A DNA stretch of 64,000 nt, taken from positions 792,001-856,000 of the forward strand of contig NZ_CP084622.1 in the NCBI RefSeq assembly GCF_020422885.1, read 5' to 3'. The notes under the pieces are model-generated. The model made no database searches. It was not told the origin of the DNA and worked only from the letters and a program-made list of their open reading frames with translations. Numbering within the stretch: the stretch's first letter is position 1; each line of letters starts with the position of its first letter. Made by a program: the position numbers and the translations under genes. Below are positions 1 through 8,651 of this stretch, piece by piece. This DNA comes from Mesobacillus sp. S13 (lineage in GTDB: Bacteria; Bacillota; Bacilli; Bacillales; Cytobacillaceae).

Positions 1-312
1 GCCGGAGGAGTAGCGGCTGTGTTCAGGGTTGCCATCAACAATTTAAGCAATAATGAAAGCGACAAGGAGCAGCCTGAAGCTTTAGAAATCGATACAATCA
101 CTTCTCGTTACACCGAGTTTTTTGATTCTGTCATTGATGGTCCAAGTCTTGAAGAAGGCATGCAGGCAAGCGAATTCTGGGATACTGGTGATTTTTATTT
201 CAACAAAGGAAAGTTAGGCAACACAGATAAAGATCATGTTCCGCAAATTCAGGCTGGGCACGGAAAATACGGTATTTCACCTGTTCTGTTGCCGGTTGAA
301 ATCAAGAAATAG
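1..312 (+). CDS. C-terminal fragment of an unidentified protein
   Basis: The reading frame is open from the first base of the window and ends in TAG, so this is the last ~103 residues of a gene that begins outside. I do not recognise the family. The visible part is hydrophilic and acidic, with no haem motif, membrane segment or Cys residues, and ends with a short segment GKYGISPVLLPVEIKK. Only 24 bp separate it from the cytochrome c/beta-propeller lipoprotein, so the two are probably co-transcribed. A role in the same extracytoplasmic redox process is inference from position only. Confidence 0.6.
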   Translation, partial: AGGVAAVFRVAINNLSNNESDKEQPEALEIDTITSRYTEFFDSVIDGPSLEEGMQASEFWDTGDFYFNKGKLGNTDKDHVPQIQAGHGKYGISPVLLPVEIKK

Positions 313-336
313 ATTACTAAATAAAGAGGCGTTCCT

Positions 337-2301
337 ATGAAAAAGCTGATTCTGTTCCTTTTAGCCGGGCTGATTGCTGTTTCTATCGCAGGCTGTACAA
401 AAAAAGCGAGTGGCACGATGGAGTTTGACATCACTCGTGATTATGCGGTGAACAGCAATAATATCATCATGAATAAAAAAGGCACGATGATCTATACGGC
501 TAACATCGATATAAGTACTGTTTCATTCTTTGACACGAAGAAACAAAAGGTAGTGGCTGAGGTCAAGGTAGGGAGAGAACCGAGGCAAATGACACTTAGT
601 CCGGATGAAAACTATCTCTATGTAGCCAACATGTATGATAACAAAATAGATATTGTTTCGATTAAGGATAAGAAAGTGATCGGGTCGCTTGAAACAGGAA
701 TAGAACCCTTTGGCGTCGTAACAAGCCAGGACGGTAAAACTCTTTATGTTGCAAATTACCGTTCTGGTACCGTTTCAGTTTTCGATTTGCAGCAAAAGAA
801 GCAAGTTGAAGAGATTGAAGTGGGAGACCGCCCGCGTTCGCTGGCAATAACGGCTGATGGCAGCAAAATTTATGTGCCGCAGTATTTAAACGGCAGCATT
901 ACGGTCATTGATACAGTTGGTAATGAAGTGGTGAAAGAAATCCAGCTAGCCCAATCTCCTGATAAAAGCGATGTCAAAAAGAGCCAGGGTATACCCAACT
1001 CTCTTGAACAATTCGTCATCAGCCCTGACGGGAAAACAGCATGGGTACCTCACATGCTGACCAATATCGATACACCGATCCACTTTGAGGAAACCATTTT
1101 TCCGGCGATCTCCGTCATTGATCTAGAACGTGATGAGGAAATAATTGATAAAAGGAAAGAGCTGTTTGATGAAATCAACGTTTCTGACAGCAAAAACCAA
1201 ACAATCATTGTATCCAATCCGTATGATATTGTGTTTAAACCAGATGGCAGCAAAGCGTATGCGGTCATGTCGGGCAGCGAGGATTTAGTAGTGTTTGATC
1301 TTAATCGAGGCGGTAATGCAACACAGATTGTAAGACGAATCAACGGGGACAACCCAAGGGGAGCGGTCGTTTCTCCAGATGGTGAAAGCCTGTTTGTCCA
1401 TAACGCCATGAGTCATGACATGTCTGTTCTAAAAGCTGGTGGAGGCACCTATTCACGAGTCAAAGCAGCTGGTGAAAATATTGCATTAGTCTCTAACGAC
1501 CCAATGGACCCGCTTGAACGGGAAGGCAAAAAGATTTTTTACAGTGCAAACAGTGATGAATATGCCGCTGAAATTACCGGGAATAACTGGATGAGCTGTG
1601 CCTCCTGCCATGCAGATGGGGACATGAATGGTCTGACGCTGCTGACACCTAAAGGCCCGCGGAATGTTCCGAGCAATGTGCTGACTACAAAAACGGGACT
1701 TTTCATGTGGGATGGCAGCCGTGATGACTTTGAGGATTATCTTTTGACGGTCCAGGGGGAAATGGGCGGAATGATGAAGTACGATGCAGGCAACCCGCTT
1801 CCTGAAGATATTGCCCATATGTATGACGCGATGTTTGCCTTTTTGGATAACCCGGAGTCATTCCCGCCTCCAAAAAGTCCATACCGTTTGAAGGATGGAG
1901 AGCTGTCTGAAGCAGCGCTCGAGGGCAAGGAATTGTTCGAAGGCAAAGCAGGCTGCCTTTCCTGCCATGGAGGCAACAATTTCACCGATAGTGTCAAAGC
2001 AGTGGACCGAAATGGCCAGCTGACCACAGACAATCAGGATTTTCTCTACGATATCGGCACCTCGAACACTTTGGATAAAGAATCAGCAGGAGATGCAAGA
2101 GCAGCGATGAAAAATCCCCGTGATCAGAAGCGTTTCGATACACCGACACTCAGAGGAGTGTGGGCGACTGCACCTTATTTCCATGATGGTAGTGCGAAAA
2201 CATTGGAAGATGCAATTTCTCGCCACAACACGAAAGAGTTGTCAGGTTTAACGAGAGGGGAGATCACGAAGATCGCCGAATATGTTGGTTCCCTTGAATA
2301 G
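337..2301 (+). CDS. Di-haem cytochrome c lipoprotein with N-terminal YVTN-type beta-propeller
   Basis: A 654-residue exported lipoprotein. The N-terminus is a signal sequence ending in a lipobox-like SIAGC, with the Cys about residue 20. Residues ~40-370 contain repeated segments of the YVTN/surface-layer propeller type (LYVANMYDNKIDIVSI, LYVANYRSGTVSVFDL and similar). The C-terminal third carries two CXXCH haem sites, CASCH at 421-425 and CLSCH at 540-544, and resembles MauG/cytochrome c peroxidase-like domains (DTPTLRGVWATAPYFHDGS near the end). Likely an outer-face electron-transfer or peroxidase-like protein anchored in the membrane; the substrate is not evident. Preceded by GAGG at a suitable distance from ATG and followed by a strong terminator. 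Confidence 0.85.
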   Translation: MKKLILFLLAGLIAVSIAGCTKKASGTMEFDITRDYAVNSNNIIMNKKGTMIYTANIDISTVSFFDTKKQKVVAEVKVGREPRQMTLSPDENYLYVANMYDNKIDIVSIKDKKVIGSLETGIEPFGVVTSQDGKTLYVANYRSGTVSVFDLQQKKQVEEIEVGDRPRSLAITADGSKIYVPQYLNGSITVIDTVGNEVVKEIQLAQSPDKSDVKKSQGIPNSLEQFVISPDGKTAWVPHMLTNIDTPIHFEETIFPAISVIDLERDEEIIDKRKELFDEINVSDSKNQTIIVSNPYDIVFKPDGSKAYAVMSGSEDLVVFDLNRGGNATQIVRRINGDNPRGAVVSPDGESLFVHNAMSHDMSVLKAGGGTYSRVKAAGENIALVSNDPMDPLEREGKKIFYSANSDEYAAEITGNNWMSCASCHADGDMNGLTLLTPKGPRNVPSNVLTTKTGLFMWDGSRDDFEDYLLTVQGEMGGMMKYDAGNPLPEDIAHMYDAMFAFLDNPESFPPPKSPYRLKDGELSEAALEGKELFEGKAGCLSCHGGNNFTDSVKAVDRNGQLTTDNQDFLYDIGTSNTLDKESAGDARAAMKNPRDQKRFDTPTLRGVWATAPYFHDGSAKTLEDAISRHNTKELSGLTRGEITKIAEYVGSLE

Positions 2302-2306
2302 TTAGG

Positions 2307-2336
2307 AAGCTCCTCTTGTTTATAAGAGGAGCTTTT
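2307..2336 (+). terminator. Intrinsic terminator after the cytochrome gene
   Basis: An 11-bp perfect stem (AAGCTCCTCTT / AAGAGGAGCTT) with a 6-nt loop, followed by a T run. It separates the cytochrome gene from the siderophore operon. Confidence 0.85.
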
Positions 2337-2391
2337 CTAATTTAATTGGTTATAATATCCAAACTAAATGATAAAAATTCTCAATTACTTA

Positions 2392-2455
2392 TTGACTTTT
2401 TTTATTAAGAAGATTTATTATTTAAATAGGTTAACTGATAATGATTATCATTATC
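2392..2455 (+). promoter_or_regulatory. Promoter and Fur box of the siderophore transporter operon
   Basis: A sigma-A-like promoter TTGACT (2392-2397), 18 bp, TATTAT (2416-2421) is followed at 2437-2455 by GATAATGATTATCATTATC, which matches the classical 19-bp Fur box (GATAATGATAATCATTATC) at all but one position and is itself a perfect palindrome around its centre. Its place just downstream of the -10 region fits iron-dependent repression of the transporter genes. Confidence 0.85.
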
Positions 2456-2481
2456 TATCGATAGAGATTAGGAGCATGGCC

Positions 2482-3432
2482 ATGAAAAAGCGTTACTTGA
2501 TTACATCTTTGATTATCCTTTCATTGCTCTCCCTGTTTGTGGGAGTGAGCAGCATAACGCCGATGGAACTGCTTGATTTTCAATTGGAAGCAACGGAAAT
2601 CTTCCTGATCAGCAGGGTACCGCGGCTGATTGCCATCCTGCTTGCCGGTGCGGGGATGAGCATTGCCGGTTTGATCATGCAGCAGCTTAGCCGTAATAAG
2701 TTCGTATCACCGACAACGGCGGGCACGCTCGATGCGACGAGATTGGGCATTCTCGTTTCGATGCTGTTTTTTGCAAACGCGTCCACGATGGAGAAAATGC
2801 TGATTGCGTTCGTATTCGCACTGGCAGGAACATTTTTGTTCATGCAAATCCTTGACCGGATTAAGTTCAAGGACGCGATTTTCATTCCGCTTGTCGGAAT
2901 GATGCTGGGTAATATCCTATCATCCGTATCGACATTCTTTGCTTACAAAGCCGATGTCATCCAGAACATGTCCGCGTGGCTGCAGGGTGATTTTTCGATG
3001 ATCATGAAGGGGCGCTATGAGCTGCTGTACATAAGCATTCCGATCCTCGTGATTGCCTATTTATTCGCCAATCGCTTCACGGTGGCAGGAATGGGAGAAG
3101 ATTTTTCGAAGAACCTGGGACTCGCCTACAAACGGGTCGTCAACATCGGATTGATTCTTGTCGCGCTGATTACGGCTACAGTCGTGCTGACGGTTGGAAT
3201 GATTCCTTTCCTCGGGCTGATCATCCCGAATATCATCTCGATTTTCAAAGGCGACCATTTGCAAAAAACATTGCCGCATACGGCTTTGTTGGGAGCGAAT
3301 TTTCTACTGGTCACAGACATCCTTGGCCGTGTGCTGATTTATCCTTACGAGATTTCAATCTCCTTGATGGTCGGCGTCATCGGCAGCGGAATTTTCTTGT
3401 ACCTGTTGTTTAGGAGGAAGGCATATGCGTAA
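2482..3432 (+). CDS. fpbN: Siderophore (petrobactin-type) ABC transporter permease, first subunit
   Basis: FecCD-family integral membrane permease of 316 residues, with about eight to nine hydrophobic segments and the typical C-terminal GMIPFLGLIIPNI motif that contacts the ATPase. The frame is open further upstream, but ATG at 2482 has AGGAG seven bases before it and gives exactly the length known for YclN/FpbN of B. subtilis, so I chose it; ATG 2476 abuts the Shine-Dalgarno. Gene order permease-permease-ATPase-binding protein and all four lengths agree with yclNOPQ (fpbNOPQ), the petrobactin importer. Substrate assignment is by synteny; another catecholate siderophore is possible. Controlled by the upstream Fur box. 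Confidence 0.88.
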   Translation: MKKRYLITSLIILSLLSLFVGVSSITPMELLDFQLEATEIFLISRVPRLIAILLAGAGMSIAGLIMQQLSRNKFVSPTTAGTLDATRLGILVSMLFFANASTMEKMLIAFVFALAGTFLFMQILDRIKFKDAIFIPLVGMMLGNILSSVSTFFAYKADVIQNMSAWLQGDFSMIMKGRYELLYISIPILVIAYLFANRFTVAGMGEDFSKNLGLAYKRVVNIGLILVALITATVVLTVGMIPFLGLIIPNIISIFKGDHLQKTLPHTALLGANFLLVTDILGRVLIYPYEISISLMVGVIGSGIFLYLLFRRKAYA

Positions 3433-4375
3433 TTCAGTCAAATTAATCCTCCTAGTTTTAATCGCAATGGGTGCGAGCGCGTTGTATTTGTTCCATGACC
3501 TGAATGGCAGCTTCGATTATGCCCTGCCTAAGCGGGCGATGAAGGTGGCCGCGATGGTGATCACAGGAGTAGCAATTGCCTATTCAACCGTCGTATTCCA
3601 GACGATCAGCCACAATCGCATCCTGACACCAAGCATCATCGGACTGGATTCTCTTTACATGCTGCTGCAGACTGTGCTGATCTTCTTCCTAGGTTCCGGC
3701 CATGTGACTGTCGTCAATAAACAGGTGAACTTCATTTTAACAGTGGCTATCATGGTTGTGTTTGCCTTGCTGCTTTACCGGCTTCTTTTTAAAAAAGGAA
3801 GTCAGCCAATCTACTTTCTGCTGCTAGTCGGAATCATCGTTGGAACCTTTTTCTCCAGCATTTCGACATTCCTACAGGTGCTGATTGATCCAAATGAGTT
3901 TCAGATTGTGCAAGATCGGATGTTTGCCAGTTTCAACAACATCAACACCGACCTGGTGTGGCTGGCAATTGCCCTGATTGTCCTGCTAATCATTTATGCC
4001 TGGAGGTTCACAGCCTATCTCGACGTGCTGTCGCTCGGCAGGGAGAATGCGATTAATCTGGGAGTTTCCTATGATTCTATTGTAAAAAAAATGCTCGTGC
4101 TCGTTGCCGTATTCATTTCGATTTCCACCGCCCTTGTCGGACCGCTTACTTTTTTAGGTTTGATTGTTGCAAATCTATCCTATCAAGCTTTCAAAACATA
4201 CAAGCACAGCGTCCTGATCAGCGGAGCAATTTTAATCAGTGTGATTTCCCTAGTTGGCGGCCAATGGGTCGTGGAAAGAGTCTTCACCTTCTCCACCACG
4301 CTTAGTGTCATCATCAACTTCGTCGGTGGCGTCTATTTCATCTACTTACTGCTGAAGGAGAGTCGATCCTCATGA
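3425..4375 (+). CDS. fpbO: Siderophore (petrobactin-type) ABC transporter permease, second subunit
   Basis: Second FecCD-type permease, 316 residues, multi-spanning throughout, with the conserved GPLTFLGLIVANL segment in the C-terminal half. It overlaps the end of the first permease by 8 bp and has AGGAGG just upstream, indicating translational coupling. With the first permease it would form the heterodimeric membrane channel. Matches YclO/FpbO in length and position. Confidence 0.87.
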   Translation: MRNSVKLILLVLIAMGASALYLFHDLNGSFDYALPKRAMKVAAMVITGVAIAYSTVVFQTISHNRILTPSIIGLDSLYMLLQTVLIFFLGSGHVTVVNKQVNFILTVAIMVVFALLLYRLLFKKGSQPIYFLLLVGIIVGTFFSSISTFLQVLIDPNEFQIVQDRMFASFNNINTDLVWLAIALIVLLIIYAWRFTAYLDVLSLGRENAINLGVSYDSIVKKMLVLVAVFISISTALVGPLTFLGLIVANLSYQAFKTYKHSVLISGAILISVISLVGGQWVVERVFTFSTTLSVIINFVGGVYFIYLLLKESRSS

Positions 4376-5133
4376 TTTCAGTTCGTTCACTGTCCAAATA
4401 TTACGGAAAAAAGAGTGTCGTTGAAGATGTGACTGTCAACATCCAGAGAGGCCAGATCACTTCGTTCATCGGGCCGAATGGCGCCGGAAAGTCAACGCTG
4501 CTTTCGATGGTCAGCCGGCTGCTCGATGCCGATTCCGGGGAAGTTCTCATTGACCAAACCGATGTCCGGAAGATGAAGTCGAATGAATTTTCCAAGGTCG
4601 TCTCGATCTTGAAGCAGTCGAATTACATGAATGTTCGCCTGACAATCCGAGAGCTCGTTTCGTTTGGAAGGTTCCCTTATTCAAAAGGGAAGCTGACCGA
4701 GGAGGATGAGCGGTTCGTCGACCAGGCAATTGAGTACATGCATCTGACCGAGATGCAGGACAGTTACCTCGACGAGCTGTCAGGCGGTCAGAAGCAGCGT
4801 GCGTTCATCGCGATGGTCATTGCCCAGGATACAGAGTACATCCTGCTCGATGAACCGTTGAACAACCTGGATATGAAGCATTCGGTCCAGATCATGAAAA
4901 TCCTCCGCCAGCTTGTCGATGACCTTGGCAAAACCGTCGTCATCGTCTTGCATGATATCAACTTTGCCTCCGTGTATTCGGACCGCATCGTCGCACTAAA
5001 GGATGGAAAAGTCGTCAAGGATGGCCCAACGAGGGAAATCATCCAATCTGACGCCTTAAAAGAAATTTACGATATGGATATCCCAATCCAGGAAATGAAC
5101 AATTGCCGGATCTGTGTTTATTTTAATTCTTAG
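4372..5133 (+). CDS. fpbP: Siderophore ABC transporter ATP-binding protein
   Basis: 253-residue ATPase of the iron-siderophore subfamily. Walker A GPNGAGKST is at 34-42, the signature LSGGQKQR about residue 137, Walker B ILLDEP about residue 160, and the H-loop as VLHDINFA. Start ATG overlaps the permease stop by 4 bp (ATGA). It energises import through the two preceding permeases; length and order match YclP/FpbP. Confidence 0.9.
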   Translation: MISVRSLSKYYGKKSVVEDVTVNIQRGQITSFIGPNGAGKSTLLSMVSRLLDADSGEVLIDQTDVRKMKSNEFSKVVSILKQSNYMNVRLTIRELVSFGRFPYSKGKLTEEDERFVDQAIEYMHLTEMQDSYLDELSGGQKQRAFIAMVIAQDTEYILLDEPLNNLDMKHSVQIMKILRQLVDDLGKTVVIVLHDINFASVYSDRIVALKDGKVVKDGPTREIIQSDALKEIYDMDIPIQEMNNCRICVYFNS

Positions 5134-5151
5134 TAAAAGGGGAGAAATACC

Positions 5152-6087
5152 ATGAAAAAACTCTATTTATTTACTTTAGTTTTATCCATGATTTTTGCAT
5201 TAGCAGCTTGTGGCTCAGAGGAAAAAGCAGAAACTGCATCAGCCGGAGAAGCAAATGAAATGACCATCAAACATGAATACGGAGAAGCAACGGTCAAAAA
5301 GAACCCTGAAAAAGTGGTCGTATTCGATTTTGGTGTTCTTGATACTCTTGATGAGCTAGGTGTAGAGGTTACCGGTGTGCCACAGGCCATCGTTCCTGAA
5401 TACCTGGAAAAATACGCTGGCAAGGAATACACAAATGTCGGAAGCTTGAAAGAACCGGATTTTGAAGCCATTCACGCGATGAAGCCAGACGTCATCTTCA
5501 TTTCTGCAAGACAGGCTGAATTGTACGACCAGTTCGCGGAGATCGCACCTACCGTTTTTGTTGGCATGGACTATACAAAGTATATGGAATCCTTTGAAAA
5601 GAACATGAAACTGATTGGTGAGATTTTTGAAAAAGAAGAGGTCGTGACGGAGAAATTAGCGGAAGTCAATAAGAGCATTGATGAAATCAATAAGGAAGCT
5701 TCTGCTGCGGAAGAGAAAGCATTGCTTGTGCTAGCGAATGAGGGTAAGGTCAGTGCTTACGGTGCCGGTTCCCGATACGGGTTCATTCACGATGTATTCG
5801 GATTCAAGGCAGCAGATGAAAAGATCGAAGCATCCACTCACGGTCAGAGCATCACTTTCGAATATATCCTTGAGAAAAACCCTGGTATCCTGTTCGTCAT
5901 CGACCGTACCGCAGCAGTAGGTGGCGAAGTCGGCGCGAAGGAAACTATCGAAAATGAACTAGTGAAAAAGACGGATGCCTTCAAAAACGGAAAAATCATC
6001 TACCTTGACGGCACAAACTGGTACTTGAGCGGCGGCGGCCTGCAGTCTATGAAGTCCATGATCGATGAAGTGAGGTCGGCACTATAA
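5152..6087 (+). CDS. fpbQ: Siderophore-binding lipoprotein of the ABC importer
   Basis: 311-residue class III (FhuD/BtuF-like) substrate-binding protein. It has a lipoprotein signal with lipobox LAAC (Cys ~20) and then an acidic linker. The periplasmic-binding fold spans roughly residues 40-305, with the family segment LGVEVTGVPQ and MKPDVIFIS. It captures the ferric siderophore at the outer membrane face and hands it to the permease pair. Preceded by GGGGAGA; fourth gene of the Fur-controlled operon and equivalent to YclQ/FpbQ by order and size. Confidence 0.88.
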   Translation: MKKLYLFTLVLSMIFALAACGSEEKAETASAGEANEMTIKHEYGEATVKKNPEKVVVFDFGVLDTLDELGVEVTGVPQAIVPEYLEKYAGKEYTNVGSLKEPDFEAIHAMKPDVIFISARQAELYDQFAEIAPTVFVGMDYTKYMESFEKNMKLIGEIFEKEEVVTEKLAEVNKSIDEINKEASAAEEKALLVLANEGKVSAYGAGSRYGFIHDVFGFKAADEKIEASTHGQSITFEYILEKNPGILFVIDRTAAVGGEVGAKETIENELVKKTDAFKNGKIIYLDGTNWYLSGGGLQSMKSMIDEVRSAL

Positions 6088-6389
6088 TGTTCTATCAAAT
6101 TAAGAGAATACTAGTCAAAGAAGGACATTCCAGCCAGGTAATTGAACGCTTTTCGAAAAAAGGCATGTTGATCGAGCAGCAGCCCGGATTTTTAGATAAA
6201 CAGGTTCTCGTTAAAAAGAGCCGCCGTGGCGATGAAGAAATCATGGTCATGATCAGCTGGCAATCAGAGCAAGACTGGAAGAATTGGGAGAAGCATCCCG
6301 ACCATATCGCCGGGCACAAAGCAAAAATCGGCCAGCCAAAACCAGGTTATATCCTTGAATCCTCCCAAGATATCTATGATGTCATGTAA
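6087..6389 (+). CDS. Small ABM-domain protein, probable haem-degrading monooxygenase (HmoA-like)
   Basis: 100-residue antibiotic-biosynthesis-monooxygenase (dimeric alpha/beta barrel) protein. Typical elements are FSKKGMLIEQQPGFLDKQVL, the strand MVMISWQSEQDWKNWEKHPDH and the His pair near residues 73-76, resembling HmoA/IsdG-type enzymes of Bacillus that open haem to release iron. Its ATG overlaps the TAA of the binding-protein gene by one base (TAATG), so it is translated as part of the Fur-controlled operon. This strengthens an iron-release role, although a related quinol or flavin function cannot be excluded. Confidence 0.75.
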   Translation: MFYQIKRILVKEGHSSQVIERFSKKGMLIEQQPGFLDKQVLVKKSRRGDEEIMVMISWQSEQDWKNWEKHPDHIAGHKAKIGQPKPGYILESSQDIYDVM

Positions 6390-6393
6390 ACGG

Positions 6394-6422
6394 AAAGAGA
6401 CTCAGCAATGGGTCTCTTTTTC
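6394..6422 (+). terminator. Terminator of the siderophore operon
   Basis: Stem AAAGAGAC / GTCTCTTT with a 10-base loop, followed by TT and an AT-rich stretch, five bases after the stop codon of the monooxygenase-like gene. Confidence 0.8.
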
Positions 6423-6450
6423 AATTGGGAAAAAAGAGCGATATTTTCCA

Positions 6451-6580
6451 ATTCGCTATATAAAATGAAAAGTCGCTATATAAAAGATAAACTCGCTATA
6501 AAAGAAGAAAAGTCGCTATATAAAAGGAAAACTCGCTATATTATCGAAAAAACCGCTATATTAATTAAAAGGTCTCTATT
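6451..6580. repeat. 20-bp period tandem array, motif CGCTATA
   Basis: The heptamer CGCTATA recurs at 6454, 6474, 6494, 6514, 6534 and 6554, with a degenerate copy (CTCTATT) at 6574: an exact 20-bp period. The base before CGC alternates (agT, acT), so neighbouring units differ in a regular way, and units are filled with A-rich sequence. The array sits 30 bp after a terminator. The open frame that crosses it on the plus strand has no plausible ribosome binding site and is a by-product of the repeats. From 6581 to ~6810 I see only AT-rich sequence without a gene. Confidence 0.85.
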
Positions 6581-6814
6581 GCAAGGGATATTTTACTCTA
6601 AAAATAGAGGGTTTAGCTTACCAATTTATATTTTTGAAGTTCGCCGCTAATAAATTATGCATTGAAAATGCCAATCTTCCAACGTTGAAGCGGCAAAATA
6701 CGGTTTACAGATACCTTTTTTGAGGAAAACGCATAAAGGCTTGAATATGAGAGCGTTTCCATCAGCTTGATGTTGTTTTGTGCTAAATTCGTCACTGACT
6801 GTTTAGGAAAAGTT

Positions 6815-6844
6815 TTGGCATCATGATATTCTAGATTGTATAGA
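6815..6844 (+). promoter_or_regulatory. Candidate promoter of the AspT/YidE-type transporter
   Basis: TTGGCA (6815-6820), 18 bp, TATAGA (6839-6844). It is followed before the ribosome binding site by an imperfect CAATCN hexamer run (about 6850-6886). The -10 is moderate, so this is tentative. Confidence 0.35.
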
Positions 6845-6901
6845 TTTTCACAATCGTTATCGCAATCGCAATCACAATCACGATCATTGGAGGAACCATC
6901 T

Positions 6902-8500
6902 GTGGACGGCATAATTGGTTTGCTAGAGGAACCATTAATTTTACTATTTGTCATATTATTTCTTGGCTCGGCGCTGGGAGAAATTAAAATACGAGGACTA
7001 AGTCTTGGAACATCAGGTGTCTTGCTGGCGGCAATGGTATTCGGCCATTTCGGCTACCAGGTGTCGCCGGTCATCCAGCAGCTTGGCCTCGGCTTATTTA
7101 TCGTGGCAGTTGGCTTATCCGCTGGACCGCGCTTCTTCCGGATGATGAAAACGAGCGGAATCGTCTTTGGAATCATCAGCTTGTTAATCGTTCTCGTTGC
7201 ATCAGTCACGACGATTGCTGTGTCCAAGCTGTTCAATCTGTCTCCGGCCCTAAGCATCGGAATCATGACCGGGGCGTTGACGAGTACACCTGGACTTGCG
7301 GCGGCACTGCAGGCAACTGGAGATCCGCTCGCTTCGGTCGGCTATGGGATTGCCTATCCATTCGGCGTGCTAGCGGTTGTGCTGTTCGTACAGCTTTTGC
7401 CACGCGTGCTCAAGGTGGATTTAGCGGAGGATCTGAAAAAGAAATCTGGCCCAGTTCGCAACGATGAATCACCTGAAGTCATCACCATCGAGGTGACGAA
7501 TCCATCTATCAATAAAAGAACCTTAAAAGAATTGGAGTTCAATCAATATAATACTGTTGTCATCAGCCGCGTCATCCGCGGGGACCGGAATATCATCGCT
7601 CTCAATGATACGGTTATTTTAGTGGGGGACAGGCTCGTTGCCGTCGGTCTGAGGAGTGACTTAGAACGCTTATGCCAAGATATCGGCACAGAGGTCGATA
7701 CTAATTTCGAGAACCATGATCATGTTGAGCTTCGCAAGGTCACAGTCGATTCACTGGAATTGATAGGGAAGACGATCAGGGAGCTTGAATTAAGGCGGAC
7801 ATACGGAGTGACAGTTACGCGGATTGAACGCGGCGGTTTTGAATTCAACCAGAACTCGAAATGGCGGCTGGAACGAGGGGATGTTTTGACACTCGTCAGC
7901 AGTAAAGACCGTTTGGATGACGCCGAAAAGCTGTTCAGCAGGAAGAAGCTGACGGTCACGAATATCCATATCCTGTCGCTAAGCTTAGTGTTGCTGCTGG
8001 GAGTGCTGGCCGGTATGATTCCATTCCATTTCCCAAAGCTTGGAACAATTACGTTTGGTGTTGCTGGCGGACCGTTGTTCATCGCCTTGATCATCGGCCA
8101 TTTCGGAAAACTCGGTCCCATCCATGCGCGCTATTACCAGCCATCAAACCAGGTCATCCGAGATATCGGACTCGTTTTATTCCTTGCCGGCGCTGGTACT
8201 ACTGCTGGAAAAGGAATCGTGCAGGTCATTCAGCAGGAAGGATTCAACCTTGTCATCGGCGGCGCGATTATTACAATTTTGCCAGTCGTAGCCGGCTTTT
8301 TTATCGCAAGAAAGCTTTTCCGATTAAGCATCATTCACTCTTTAGGAGCATTGTGCGGCGGAATGACCAGTACACCCGGACTCGGCGCAACCAACCAGCT
8401 GATGGATTCCGAAGACCCCGCCATAGCATACGCAGCAGCGTACCCATTCGCGCTCATCTCAGTTGCCGTGGCGTCACAGATTTTAATTTTCTTTTTATAA
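6902..8500 (+). CDS. AspT/YidE-family membrane transporter with two TrkA_C domains
   Basis: 532-residue transporter of the aspartate:alanine exchanger (AspT/YidE/YbjL duplication) family. Two homologous membrane halves (about residues 5-165 and 355-530) each contain the hallmark GxxTSTPGL (GALTSTPGL and GGMTSTPGL) followed by a ...DP...AYPF segment. Between them lie two cytoplasmic TrkA_C (RCK_C) ligand-binding domains at roughly 190-345. Start chosen at GTG 6902 because GGAGG lies eight bases upstream; the frame extends further up through a low-complexity SQSQSQSR stretch encoded by the CAATC repeat that is unlikely to be translated. The substrate (a dicarboxylate or amino acid exchanged across the membrane) cannot be told. 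Monocistronic, with its own terminator. Confidence 0.82.
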   Translation: MDGIIGLLEEPLILLFVILFLGSALGEIKIRGLSLGTSGVLLAAMVFGHFGYQVSPVIQQLGLGLFIVAVGLSAGPRFFRMMKTSGIVFGIISLLIVLVASVTTIAVSKLFNLSPALSIGIMTGALTSTPGLAAALQATGDPLASVGYGIAYPFGVLAVVLFVQLLPRVLKVDLAEDLKKKSGPVRNDESPEVITIEVTNPSINKRTLKELEFNQYNTVVISRVIRGDRNIIALNDTVILVGDRLVAVGLRSDLERLCQDIGTEVDTNFENHDHVELRKVTVDSLELIGKTIRELELRRTYGVTVTRIERGGFEFNQNSKWRLERGDVLTLVSSKDRLDDAEKLFSRKKLTVTNIHILSLSLVLLLGVLAGMIPFHFPKLGTITFGVAGGPLFIALIIGHFGKLGPIHARYYQPSNQVIRDIGLVLFLAGAGTTAGKGIVQVIQQEGFNLVIGGAIITILPVVAGFFIARKLFRLSIIHSLGALCGGMTSTPGLGATNQLMDSEDPAIAYAAAYPFALISVAVASQILIFFL

Positions 8501-8503
8501 CAT

Positions 8504-8544
8504 AAAAAACTCCGGCAGGAAGGAATTCCAGCGGGAGTTTTTTT
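8504..8544 (+). terminator. Terminator after the AspT-like gene
   Basis: Imperfect stem AAAAAACTCCGGCAGG / CCAGCGGGAGTTTTTT followed by a T run. Confidence 0.75.
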
Positions 8545-8651
8545 ATGACGGACAAAACTTGGCTGGAAAAGAAGAAAAGTGTCCATCATCAGGGTCATGA
8601 CGGACAGAATCAGGAAAGTGACCATCCAAAGAAAAATTTTACCAATAATCA

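Noticed and set aside
6408-6650. Possible 80-residue lysine/isoleucine-rich protein
   Set aside because: The frame exists only because the 20-bp repeats lack stops; it starts inside the terminator and has no RBS.
6848-6901. Longer N-terminus (SQSQSQSR) for the AspT-like protein
   Set aside because: Encoded by hexamer repeats upstream of a well-placed GGAGG and GTG; translation from the upstream ATG lacks an RBS.
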